Source of the DNA: Pseudomonadota bacterium
GTDB lineage: Bacteria; Pseudomonadota; Alphaproteobacteria; Rhizobiales; Xanthobacteraceae
NCBI GenBank assembly: GCA_023414975.1
Contig: JAEZMI010000317.1
Coordinates: forward strand, 1 to 8,920
Direction of reading: 5' to 3'
DNA: 8,920 bases
In this document: one piece after another, positions 1-6,448 of the stretch
How the letters are laid out: every line of letters starts with the position of its first letter
Numbering within the stretch: position 1 is the first letter of the stretch
Program-made: the position numbers and the translations under genes
The notes under the pieces: generated by a model
Seen by the model: only the letters and a program-made list of their open reading frames with translations
Told to the model about the DNA's origin: nothing
The model's database searches: none

Positions 1-752
1 GCCTGCGCCAGCGTGCCGACGGTGAGGCCGAGCTGGCCGTCCCAGGCGTCCAGCGGGCCGGTGCCCTTGAGCGTCGCGGCGATGTCCGGCAGCCCGTCGA
101 AGCCGGCCGCCCGCGCCATCAGCCCGCCCGCCGGCTCGCGCGCGGCGATGTCCAGATCGAGCGTGCCGCTCTCCGGCGCGTAGCCGGCGCGGCCGGTGAC
201 GCTGCCTTCGGCGTCGAGCCTGTGGAGCGCGAAGTCGAGCGACAGCCCGCGCGCCAGCGAGGCGATGTCGGCCGAGCCGGTGAGCGAAAGGCGCGCCGCG
301 TGATCCAGCACCGGTTCGGCGAGCACGATGTCGGGGAAGTTCAGCTCACCGATGCGGATCGGCACGGCGAGCGAGGGGGCTTCGCCCGGCGGGGCCGGCT
401 CGCGCGGCGGCAGGGGCCGGCGCAACACTTCCACGCGCGTGGCGGCGAGGCGGGTGATGTCCACCGTGCGGTCGAGCAAGGCGAGGGGGCGCCAGGCCAG
501 GTGAAGGCCGTCCAGCTCCGCCACGGGGCCGTCGCGATCCGCCACGCGCACCGTGCCGACGCGCATGTCGACGGGCACGAAGCCGGTGATGTCCGCGATC
601 TCCACGGTGAGGTCCGGCGAGGAGGCGAGCGACGAGACGGTGCGCGCCAGCATCGCCTTGCCCGGCGGGGTCTGCAGCGCGCCGAACAGCAGCGCGACCA
701 GCACCACGAGGCCGAGGACCAGGAGAAGAAGGCTTTTCACGAGGCGCATCAT
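1..752 (-). CDS. tamB: Translocation and assembly module protein TamB, N-terminal part (partial)
   Basis: Inner-membrane-anchored, periplasm-spanning partner of TamA; the complex helps insert some outer-membrane proteins and, as an AsmA/VPS13-like bridge, is linked to phospholipid transport to the outer membrane. The frame is open from the ATG at 752 to the window edge, giving 250 codons of a protein that is usually well over 1,000 residues, so the C-terminal DUF490 domain is not visible. Residues 4-26 form one hydrophobic signal anchor (LVKSLLLLVLGLVVLVALL), followed by the typical QTPPGKAML stretch. After that come alternating beta-strand segments with the recurring DITGFVP, VRVADRDGPVAELDGL and WRPLALL style seen in TamB N-termini. 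The start could be the ATG at 752 or the next ATG at 749. The first overlaps the tamA stop codon by one base (TGATG), which implies translational coupling. The family call is firm; the cargo is unknown. Confidence 0.92.
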   Translation of the reverse strand, partial: MMRLVKSLLLLVLGLVVLVALLFGALQTPPGKAMLARTVSSLASSPDLTVEIADITGFVPVDMRVGTVRVADRDGPVAELDGLHLAWRPLALLDRTVDITRLAATRVEVLRRPLPPREPAPPGEAPSLAVPIRIGELNFPDIVLAEPVLDHAARLSLTGSADIASLARGLSLDFALHRLDAEGSVTGRAGYAPESGTLDLDIAAREPAGGLMARAAGFDGLPDIAATLKGTGPLDAWDGQLGLTVGTLAQ

Positions 753-2833
753 CAAAAGGCCTGCCCCAGGCTGACATAGAGGCCGAAGTCCCCGTCATCC
801 GGCCCCGGATTGAGCGGGAAGGCGAGGTCGAGGCGCAGCGGGCCGATGGCGGTGTAGTAGCGAAGCCCGATGCCGGCCGAATATTTCAGCCCGTCGAAAT
901 CCGGCCATTCGCTCAGATAGGCCGAGCCCATGTCAAAGAAAGGCACGATGCCGATCGTGTCGGTGACGCGGATGCGCCCTTCCAGCGACGCCTCGAAGAA
1001 GGAGCGGCCGCCGATGATGATGCCGTCCTCGTTGCGCGGGCTGGCCGACTGGTAGTCATAGCCGCGCAGCGAGCCGCCGCCGCCGACATAGAAGCGCCGC
1101 TGCGGGGGAATGTCGTAGAGGTCCGCGCCGAACACGCTGCCGGCGGCGACCCGCCCGGCGAGGATGAAGCGCTTGTCCTCGTCGAAGGCATGATAGGCCG
1201 ATAGCGCGCCCTTGACCATGACCGGCCCGGCACCCGCGTCGCCGAGATAGGCGAACGGCTCCAGCGTGCCGGAGAAGCGTATGCCCCGCGAGGGGTCGAG
1301 CGCGTTGTCGCTGTCGTCATAGGTGAGTTCGAAGGGCACGCCGACGATGCCGTAATCGCCGAGGCCGGTCGTGTCCTCGACCTGCGACTGTTCGAGATCG
1401 ATGCCGATCTGCAGCGAGAGGTCGTCGCTGTAACGGTGGCGCACGCCGGCGACCAGCGTCACCGCCTCGCGGACATAGGCGTTCGTCACCTCGCGCAGCA
1501 CGGCGGCCTGCGCGACGAGGTCGTCCTGCGCGGTGTAGATGCCGGGCTTGGTGAAGGAGGCGGCGACCTTGTAGCCGAACGGGTCGGCGTCGGGCACCGC
1601 CTCGGACTTCTCGCCGAACCAGGAGGCCTGCGCGTCGAGCCGCAGCGTCTCGCCGCCGCCGAAGAGATTTCGGTGGCCCCAGAACGCGTTGACCGCCGCG
1701 CCCTCGGTCGAGGAATAGGTGCCGCTGAAGCCGACATAGCGCGGCTTGCGCGGTTCCACGAGCAGCGTGATGGGCAGGCTGCCGTCCGGGTCGAGCTTGT
1801 CGGCTTCCTCGATGCGCACGCTGGCGATGGCTTCGTATTCCAGCAGCCGGCGCCGCAGGCGGCTGAGCACCTCCGGCGAATAGAGCGTGCCGGGCGCGAT
1901 CTGGATCCGCTCCTCGATGAAGCCCGGTGTGAGAAAATCCGCGCCGGACACGGTGAAGCGCCCGAAGGTCGCGACCGGGCCGGGGTCGACCGAGATGGCG
2001 ACGTCGAGCTTCGAGGTGGCGTGGTCGGCCACCACATCCTTGCTGGCGACCCGCGCGAAGGGGTGGCCGCGGTCGCGATAATGATCGACCAGCGCCGTCT
2101 CGGCCCGCACGATGTTGCTGGCCAGCGCCGGCTCGCCCGGCTCCAGCCGCAGGCGGCGCAGGGTGGGCGCATCCGCGAGGGGACGGCGCGTGCGGGCATC
2201 GAGCAGCTTCACCGTTCCGAAGGTGAAGAGGGGGCCGGGCTCGACCTCGACGCTCACCGGGACGGGCCCGTTCTTGCGGGCGGCCTCGACGGTCTCGAAG
2301 ATGTTCGCGGCCTCGGGGGCGACGCCCGCGATGCGGATGCGGATCAGCCCGGCGTAATGGCCCTGGCTGTAGAGGGCCGTGGTGATGTTGTTGCGGTCCG
2401 ACAGCGCGCGGCGCACGAGGCCGGCGGCCCCGGACGGGGGGCGGTGCGACAGGCTTTCCAGCGAGGAGGCTTCCTCCACCGCCTCGCGCAGCGACCGGTC
2501 GGCGTCCTTGACGGTGATCTCGACCTTGTAGGGCGTGGCGTCCGGCGCCGGCGGCCCGTCATCGGCCATGCGGTTCGGATTGAACAGGTTGAGGAAGGAG
2601 TTGAAGAGGCCCTGCCGCGGCGCGTCGGTGGCGGGGGGCTCGGCGGGCTCGTCGGGCGCCGGCGGCGGCGCGGGCGGCGTCTGCGCGGCGGCCGGACCGA
2701 CCACGATGAGCGCAAGAGAAAGCGCGATCAGAAGCCCGCGCAGGGCGCGGTCCGGTCGGTACAGCTCTCTCGTTACGCAACACGCCAATTTTCCACACCC
2801 GAGTAGCGGTCCGGGGACCGGTGAGCCGGGCAT
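752..2833 (-). CDS. tamA: Outer membrane assembly protein TamA (Omp85/BamA family)
   Basis: Omp85-family outer-membrane barrel that works with TamB. Numbered from the ATG at 2833 (693 residues), a hydrophobic segment at about 33-50 ends in AAA-Q, a plausible signal-peptidase site. A Pro/Ala/Glu/Asp-rich linker follows, then three POTRA-like domains at about 101-170, 192-283 and 286-361, with VEVEPGPLFTFG and ISVDPGPVATFG opening the second and third. The beta-barrel covers about 365-693. It contains the Omp85 loop-6 signature RGYDYQ at 590-595 and ends in an aromatic residue (LGQAF), as outer-membrane barrels do. The start is uncertain: the frame is open to a GTG at 2911, with further candidates at ATG 2869, ATG 2833 and TTG 2788. 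The TTG would give the most normal signal-peptide length, but no candidate has a strong ribosome site. The E. coli protein is about 577 residues; the excess here is mainly the N-terminus and linker. Confidence 0.93.
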   Translation of the reverse strand: MPGSPVPGPLLGCGKLACCVTRELYRPDRALRGLLIALSLALIVVGPAAAQTPPAPPPAPDEPAEPPATDAPRQGLFNSFLNLFNPNRMADDGPPAPDATPYKVEITVKDADRSLREAVEEASSLESLSHRPPSGAAGLVRRALSDRNNITTALYSQGHYAGLIRIRIAGVAPEAANIFETVEAARKNGPVPVSVEVEPGPLFTFGTVKLLDARTRRPLADAPTLRRLRLEPGEPALASNIVRAETALVDHYRDRGHPFARVASKDVVADHATSKLDVAISVDPGPVATFGRFTVSGADFLTPGFIEERIQIAPGTLYSPEVLSRLRRRLLEYEAIASVRIEEADKLDPDGSLPITLLVEPRKPRYVGFSGTYSSTEGAAVNAFWGHRNLFGGGETLRLDAQASWFGEKSEAVPDADPFGYKVAASFTKPGIYTAQDDLVAQAAVLREVTNAYVREAVTLVAGVRHRYSDDLSLQIGIDLEQSQVEDTTGLGDYGIVGVPFELTYDDSDNALDPSRGIRFSGTLEPFAYLGDAGAGPVMVKGALSAYHAFDEDKRFILAGRVAAGSVFGADLYDIPPQRRFYVGGGGSLRGYDYQSASPRNEDGIIIGGRSFFEASLEGRIRVTDTIGIVPFFDMGSAYLSEWPDFDGLKYSAGIGLRYYTAIGPLRLDLAFPLNPGPDDGDFGLYVSLGQAF

Positions 2834-2917
2834 GCGCTGATGCTGCCCGATCCACTTTGCCGCGACCATAAGACCACGGCTATGAATTTTGGCTTGCCGT
2901 ATGGAAAGCACCTGTCC

Positions 2918-2946
2918 TGATTGCCTCGCTCATCCCGCCCCGTCAA
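2918..2946 (-). promoter_or_regulatory. Weak candidate promoter for tamA
   Basis: On the minus strand TTGACG (2946-2941) is followed after 17 bases by CAATCA (2923-2918). The first hexamer is a good match to the sigma-70 -35 box; the second is poor. Transcription from here would start close to the GTG at 2911, which argues for one of the downstream tamA starts. This is inference from two hexamers only. Confidence 0.22.
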
Positions 2947-3047
2947 CCACACCTTACCCGCCGGCTCATGTCGAGCGGCGGGCGGCGGCGACAAAAGCTG
3001 CACCTAACGGGGGCGGATCGGACGAGGCAGGGAGGGAGCATGCGAAA

Positions 3048-3074
3048 GGCGCGGGCCCCGGAGGGCACCGCGCC
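3048..3074 (-). terminator. Terminator hairpin downstream of the small exported protein gene
   Basis: On the minus strand a 7-bp GC stem (GGCGCGG / CCGCGCC) continues through a single bulged T into a 4-bp GCCC / GGGC stem. It is closed by the tetraloop TCCG flanked by C and G, i.e. a very stable cUNCGg loop in RNA, and is followed by TTTCG. It lies about 30 nt beyond the stop of the gene ending at 3105. The U tract is short, so termination may be partial or Rho-assisted. A second, smaller hairpin (CTGACG-GCTGG-CGTCAG, 3092-3108) contains the stop codon itself. Confidence 0.55.
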
Positions 3075-3104
3075 TGACGTTACCGGCGAGCCTGACGGCT
3101 GGCG

Positions 3105-3449
3105 TCAGTTGCCGGAGCCGCGCTGATCGAGCTCGATCTGCTTGGCGATGTAGGGCTCGACGCCCGGATTGCGCTGATAGGGGGTCAGCCCGTCGCCGTA
3201 GCGGGAGTCGACATAGGAGCCGGCCACGGCGCGATCGGGATCGACGAACGCCGAGTTGCGGCCCTCGATCACCACGGTGCGGCTGTCATAGCCCGGCGCC
3301 ACATAGCCCGCGCGCGGCGCGGTCTGATAGGTGTTGCCCATGGTGGTCTGCTGCCAGCTGGTGTTGCTGTAGCTCTGCTGGTTCGCATAAGCGGTGCCCG
3401 CGAAGCCGAGGCTGGCGACGGCGGCGGTGGCGATGATGAACTTCTTCAT
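3105..3449 (-). CDS. Small exported protein of unknown function
   Basis: The protein has 114 residues. I do not recognise a named family. The N-terminus MKKFIIATAAVASLGFAGTAYA is a textbook Sec signal peptide with an AYA cleavage site at about 22, leaving a mature protein of about 92 residues. The mature part starts with a Gln/Ser/Thr/Asn-rich stretch (QQSYSNTSWQQTT), then a Tyr/Gly-rich middle (GYVAPGYDSRTVVIEGRNS). A charged tail, YIAKQIELDQRGSGN, follows. There is no cysteine, lipobox or second membrane segment, so it should be soluble in the periplasm or secreted. The start at 3449 is chosen because GGAGA lies 6 nt upstream (3456-3460) and because the longer in-frame extension to 3578 is Arg-rich and lacks signal character. 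It has its own terminator (3048-3074) and an upstream palindrome, so it is probably monocistronic. Confidence 0.8.
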   Translation of the reverse strand: MKKFIIATAAVASLGFAGTAYANQQSYSNTSWQQTTMGNTYQTAPRAGYVAPGYDSRTVVIEGRNSAFVDPDRAVAGSYVDSRYGDGLTPYQRNPGVEPYIAKQIELDQRGSGN

Positions 3450-3563
3450 GTCACGTCTCCGTTCTCTGAGATGTCGCCCGCCGCGACCGATGCCGTCAGC
3501 GGACGTTCGAGGGGAAAAGTCATTGCGGCGCGACTGGTTCCCTGGTCGCGGCGACGTGAACGG

Positions 3564-3579
3564 ATTGCGAGAATGCAAT
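3564..3579. promoter_or_regulatory. Operator-like palindrome upstream of the small exported protein gene
   Basis: ATTGC (3564-3568) and GCAAT (3575-3579) are perfect inverted arms around a 6-base centre (GAGAAT) in an otherwise GC-rich context. On the minus strand the site overlaps a possible -10 box, TTATTG (3581-3576), lying 17 bases after TTCAAC (3604-3599). A protein bound there would block transcription of the gene starting at 3449, leaving an untranslated leader of about 120 nt. The arms are AT-rich for this genome. I cannot assign a regulator. Confidence 0.35.
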
Positions 3580-3655
3580 AAACTAGCCGTGAGAAGGGGT
3601 TGAACCTTCGCTGCACTGCGCCAAAAGCGCCTGCCGGCCCGGGCAATGGGCGGGA

Positions 3656-4297
3656 TCAGCGGGGGAGGGCGGCCGTGAGTTCGAGCGCCAGCGCCTCGAC
3701 TTCCAGCGCGCCTTTCGAGCCGGGCTCGGTCTCCATCACGGTGAGCCCGTCACCCATGCTGGCGGCGAAGGCGACGCGGTTGCCGAGCCGGGTCTGCGCG
3801 GCGGGGTGGCCGAGGGCGCGGATGGCGTCGGAGATTTCCTGCGTCAACCCGACGCGGGCCAGGGCGCGGTTGATGACGAGAAGGCTCGCCGTGCCTTCCT
3901 TCGCGATCATTTCCAGCGTCGGCTGGGTCGCCCAGAGATCGATGGGGGTCGGCTGTACCGGCACCGCGACGAGGCTCGCCGCCTCGATGGCCGGGCGGGA
4001 TTCGACATCCGACTTCGGCGGGGTGTCGATCACCACCATGTCGTAGTCGCGGGCGAGGCCGCGGGCCTCGCGGCGCGCGCCCCAGCCGCTGGCGGTGCGG
4101 AAGGAAAGGCCGGTCGCCGCCTCGCCGAGCGTTTGCTCGCGGGCCTCGAACCATTCGCCGAGGCTGCCCTGCGGGTCGCAGTCGATGAGCGCCACCCGGT
4201 TGCCGGCCCGCGCGAGGGCGACCGCCAGATGCGCGGCGAGGGTCGTCTTGCCCGAGCCGCCCTTCTGCTGGGCGATGGTGATGATGTGGCCGCTCAT
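3656..4297 (-). CDS. Orphan ParA/MinD-type P-loop ATPase
   Basis: A 213-residue member of the ParA/MinD deviant-Walker ATPases, which dimerise on ATP and position plasmids, chromosomes or protein complexes by gradients on the nucleoid or membrane. The deviant Walker A motif KGGSGKTT is at 12-19, with signature lysine K12 and catalytic-loop lysine K17. The Walker A' region DCDPQGS is at 39-45, and Walker B VVIDTPP is at 88-94. There is no N-terminal DNA-binding extension and no ParB gene or parS site beside it, so it is not a standard chromosome-partition ParA. The length fits small orphan ParA proteins such as those that place chemoreceptor clusters, but nothing here names a cargo. The start at 4297 is supported by GGGGAG about 10 nt upstream and by the KGG motif falling at the usual distance from the N-terminus; the frame is open to 4351 but the extra residues look non-native. 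Confidence 0.88.
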   Translation of the reverse strand: MSGHIITIAQQKGGSGKTTLAAHLAVALARAGNRVALIDCDPQGSLGEWFEAREQTLGEAATGLSFRTASGWGARREARGLARDYDMVVIDTPPKSDVESRPAIEAASLVAVPVQPTPIDLWATQPTLEMIAKEGTASLLVINRALARVGLTQEISDAIRALGHPAAQTRLGNRVAFAASMGDGLTVMETEPGSKGALEVEALALELTAALPR

Positions 4298-4361
4298 GCG
4301 CGTATGTCTCCCCGCCGCCGCCAAGCTTGCACCGCAACCGGCGGGGAGCAACCTCTAATCA

Positions 4362-4378
4362 GCCCGCGTCGTGCGGGC
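4362..4378 (-). terminator. Hairpin downstream of the L,D-transpeptidase gene
   Basis: GCCCGC and GCGGGC form a perfect 6-bp stem with a 5-base loop, 16 nt past the stop codon at 4395. On the minus strand it is followed by TGATTAG, which is not a true U tract. It may separate this gene from the ATPase gene that follows on the same strand. Confidence 0.38.
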
Positions 4379-4394
4379 CGATCACGCGCCCGGA

Positions 4395-5105
4395 TCAGAC
4401 GCCCGGACGGGCGCCACCGAGCACCACGACACGCGTGCCCACCGCGACGCGGCTATAGAGGTCGATCGCGTCCTGGTTGATCATGCGGATGCAGCCGGAG
4501 GACACGTTGGTGCCGATGGTCTCCGGTTCCAGCGTGCCATGGATGCGGTAGAGCGTGTCCTTGCCGTTCTGCCACAAATACATGGCGCGGGCCCCGAGCG
4601 GGTTGGACAGGCCGCCGGGGACGCCGACGCCGCTCTGGAGCTGGGTGAGCTGCGGCTTGATGTCCGGCCGGCGCTCGATCATCTCCTTGGGCGGGTACCA
4701 GTCCGGCCATTCCTGCTTGGAATTGATGGTGGCCGTGCCCGACCAGCCGAACCCTTCCTTGCCGACGCCAACGCCGTAGCGCATGGCCCGGCCGCCCGGC
4801 AGGACGTAATAAAGGAAGTGCTCGCGCGGATCGACGATGATGGTGCCCGGCGGCTCGGTGGTGGTGTAGGGCACCTCGCGGCGCAGATAGGCCGGGTTGA
4901 TCTTGGAGGTGTCGAACGCCTGCACGGGGAACTTGTCGGCGACCGGCCCGTAATCACCGGCCGGGCCGACGCTGGTGAAGGAGGTCACGGACGACATCGG
5001 CGCCAGCGGCGCGCCCGCCGTGGTGGTGCGCTTGCACCCACCAAGGGCCAGGGCAACGCCGGCGAGCGAGATGCCCAGCACGGCACGGCGATCAAGACGA
5101 CGCAT
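4395..5105 (-). CDS. L,D-transpeptidase (YkuD/ErfK family) lipoprotein
   Basis: Periplasmic enzyme of the YkuD family, which makes 3-3 cross-links in peptidoglycan or attaches proteins such as lipoproteins and beta-barrels to it. The protein has 236 residues. It starts RRLDRRAVLGIS, a twin-arginine-like n-region, and the hydrophobic part ends in a possible lipobox LGGC with C24 as lipidation site. A low-complexity tether follows; the YkuD domain runs from about 88 to 231. The catalytic pattern is present: H189-G190 in YRIHGT, then SSGCIRM with nucleophile C205 and R207. Related motifs include GTIIVDPREHFLYYV and the conserved WPDWYPP segment. The start at 5105 has GGAGG 10 nt upstream (5116-5120); the ATG at 5138 has none and would bury the signal. 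Which of the 3-3 linking or protein-anchoring activities it has cannot be read from sequence. Confidence 0.93.
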   Translation of the reverse strand: MRRLDRRAVLGISLAGVALALGGCKRTTTAGAPLAPMSSVTSFTSVGPAGDYGPVADKFPVQAFDTSKINPAYLRREVPYTTTEPPGTIIVDPREHFLYYVLPGGRAMRYGVGVGKEGFGWSGTATINSKQEWPDWYPPKEMIERRPDIKPQLTQLQSGVGVPGGLSNPLGARAMYLWQNGKDTLYRIHGTLEPETIGTNVSSGCIRMINQDAIDLYSRVAVGTRVVVLGGARPGV

Positions 5106-5188
5106 CTTCGGCAAGCCTCCACCAGTCACTGCGCGCACATTACCGCAATTATGGTGAACAAGTGGTTTCCGGCTTTCCGGGTTTCACC

Positions 5189-5209
5189 GCCGGAACGGCT
5201 TATTCCGGC
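5189..5209 (-). terminator. Hairpin spanning the stop codon of the flavin reductase-like gene
   Basis: GCCGGAA and TTCCGGC form a perfect 7-bp stem, and the TAA stop codon (5202-5200) sits in the 7-base loop. No T run follows on the minus strand, so it may act as a 3'-end stabilising or attenuating structure rather than a classic intrinsic terminator. Confidence 0.35.
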
Positions 5210-5799
5210 CGGGGCACCGCCGTCACCGCGTCGACCCAGGCGTAGTCGAAATAGCCGCAGCGGGCGAGCGCCTGGAGCTTCTCGGTGCGCAGCAGGCCGC
5301 CCTCGACGAAGCTTGCGTCGATATGCACGCCCACCACCTCGCCGAAGGTGACGTGCCGGCCGCTCGGCGCGCCCGTCAGGTCCTTCAGCTCGTAGCTTTC
5401 CGTCACCACGCATTCGAGCGCGCAGGGCGCGGCGGCGACGCGCGGCGGCTTGACCAGCCGCGACGGGGCGCGGGCGAGCTCCGCCAGATCGAACTCGGAC
5501 TCGTCCGCCGCGATGTATTTGGAGGTGAGGTTCACCTGCTGGACCAGCGCCAGCGTGGCGAGGTTGCAGACGAACTCGCCGGTGGCGCGGGCGTTGCGCA
5601 CCGTGTCCTTCAGCCCGGCGCTGGAGAACATGACGATGGCGGGATTTTCGCTCACCAGATTGAAGAAGGAGTAGGGCGCGAGATTGGCCGTTCCGTCTTC
5701 CGCCAGGGTGGAGATCCAGCCGATGGGCCGCGGGGCGACGATGGCCTTCAGCGGATCGTGCGGCAGGCCGTGATTGCGGCGGGAGGGCTCGTAGAACAT
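5200..5799 (-). CDS. Flavin reductase-like FMN-binding split-barrel protein
   Basis: A 199-residue member of the flavin reductase-like domain family (DIM6/NTAB type, split beta-barrel). These proteins bind FMN and either reduce free flavin with NAD(P)H for a partner oxygenase or carry out other flavin chemistry. The diagnostic block is at 22-59: APRPIGWIST, then G..NLAPYSFFN, then ENPAIVMFSS, where the phosphate and isoalloxazine ring of FMN are normally held. KDTVRNARATGEFVCNL (64-80) and FGEVVGVHID (152-161) are further family segments. The ATG at 5799 is preceded by GAGG inside the end of the nitroreductase gene, and only 3 nt separate the two genes, so they are surely co-transcribed and probably translationally coupled. 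No monooxygenase gene is adjacent, so the physiological substrate is open. Confidence 0.9.
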   Translation of the reverse strand: MFYEPSRRNHGLPHDPLKAIVAPRPIGWISTLAEDGTANLAPYSFFNLVSENPAIVMFSSAGLKDTVRNARATGEFVCNLATLALVQQVNLTSKYIAADESEFDLAELARAPSRLVKPPRVAAAPCALECVVTESYELKDLTGAPSGRHVTFGEVVGVHIDASFVEGGLLRTEKLQALARCGYFDYAWVDAVTAVPRPE

Positions 5800-5802
5800 G
5801 CT

Positions 5803-6381
5803 TCAGAACCTCGTGACGATGTCGGCCAGTGCCGGGCGGGGACGGTCTTCCTGCGGGCGGGCGAGCGTGCCGATATGCACGAAGCCGACGATTCGCTCGC
5901 TCTCGGCAAGGCCGAGCGCCGCGCGCAGGCGGGGATCGTAGCTGTACCACTGGGTCAGCCAGGTCGCGGCATAGCCGAGCGCATGGGCCGCGAGCACCAG
6001 AAGCGTGCAGGCCGCGCCGGCCGAGAGCGTCTGCTCCCATTCGGGGATCTTGGCGTGGGGGGCCGCCTTCGAGACCACGGCGATGACCAGCGGAGCCTGC
6101 GACAGCCGGTTGCGCTCCTGCTCGACATGGTCGGGCTGGGCGCCGGGATGATCGGCAAGAAACACGCGCGCGATCGCCTCGCCCGCGCGGGCCCGGCCCT
6201 CGCCCTCGAAGACGATGAAGCGCCAGGGCGCGAGCTTGCCATGGTCCGGCACGCGCGAGGCGATGGTGAGCATCTCCTCGATCTCGGCCGGGGAAGGGCC
6301 GGGCGAGGTGAGGTCGAAGACCTTCGGGCTCTTGCGGGTCTTCAGCAGCGTCGGCGCGTCAGTTGTGGGCGCGTCAGTCAT
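5803..6381 (-). CDS. Nitroreductase family protein, YdjA-like
   Basis: An FMN-dependent NAD(P)H oxidoreductase of the nitroreductase fold, 192 residues, close in length to E. coli YdjA. The N-terminal KTRKSPKVFDL (13-23) provides the usual Arg/Lys phosphate contacts. PDHGKLAPWRF (45-55) is the hallmark of the YdjA subgroup. AAHALGYAATWLTQW (131-145) is the helix and loop near the flavin, and GFVHIGTLARPQEDRPRP (166-183) is the C-terminal signature. The start at 6381 is chosen because AGAGGA lies 8 nt upstream; the in-frame ATG at 6390 has the same sequence immediately against it, and the frame stays open far upstream without any family similarity. It is the first gene of a pair with the flavin reductase-like gene. 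The natural substrate is unknown for most of this subgroup. Confidence 0.92.
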   Translation of the reverse strand: MTDAPTTDAPTLLKTRKSPKVFDLTSPGPSPAEIEEMLTIASRVPDHGKLAPWRFIVFEGEGRARAGEAIARVFLADHPGAQPDHVEQERNRLSQAPLVIAVVSKAAPHAKIPEWEQTLSAGAACTLLVLAAHALGYAATWLTQWYSYDPRLRAALGLAESERIVGFVHIGTLARPQEDRPRPALADIVTRF

Positions 6382-6406
6382 GGGGTCCATCCTCTGCGAG
6401 CGACCG

Positions 6407-6435
6407 GCGGTAGCACGGCGGCGGATTTCGACCAA
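6407..6435 (-). promoter_or_regulatory. Weak candidate promoter for the nitroreductase-flavin reductase pair
   Basis: On the minus strand TTGGTC (6435-6430) and TACCGC (6412-6407) are 17 bases apart. This would place the start of transcription about 20 nt before the ATG at 6381, with room for the AGAGGA ribosome site. Both hexamers are only partial matches, so the call rests mostly on position. Confidence 0.22.
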
Positions 6436-6448
6436 GCGGACCGAGGTG

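Noticed and set aside
1436..2806. Long plus-strand open frame antisense to tamA
   Set aside because: Its product is dominated by Arg, Gly, His, Asp and Glu, typical of the complement of a GC-rich gene, while the minus strand encodes an intact POTRA-barrel protein.
3620..3632. GCGC-CAAAA-GCGC as a terminator after the ParA-type gene
   Set aside because: The stem is only 4 bp and no T tract follows on the minus strand.
5181..5187. GTTTCAC, half of a parS-like site, near the ParA-type gene
   Set aside because: Only one 7-base arm is present, with no GTGAAAC arm after it, and no parB gene is in the window.
4371..5351. Plus-strand open frame antisense to the L,D-transpeptidase gene
   Set aside because: The minus strand carries the complete YkuD catalytic motif; the plus-strand product is His/Asp/Arg-rich with no family features.
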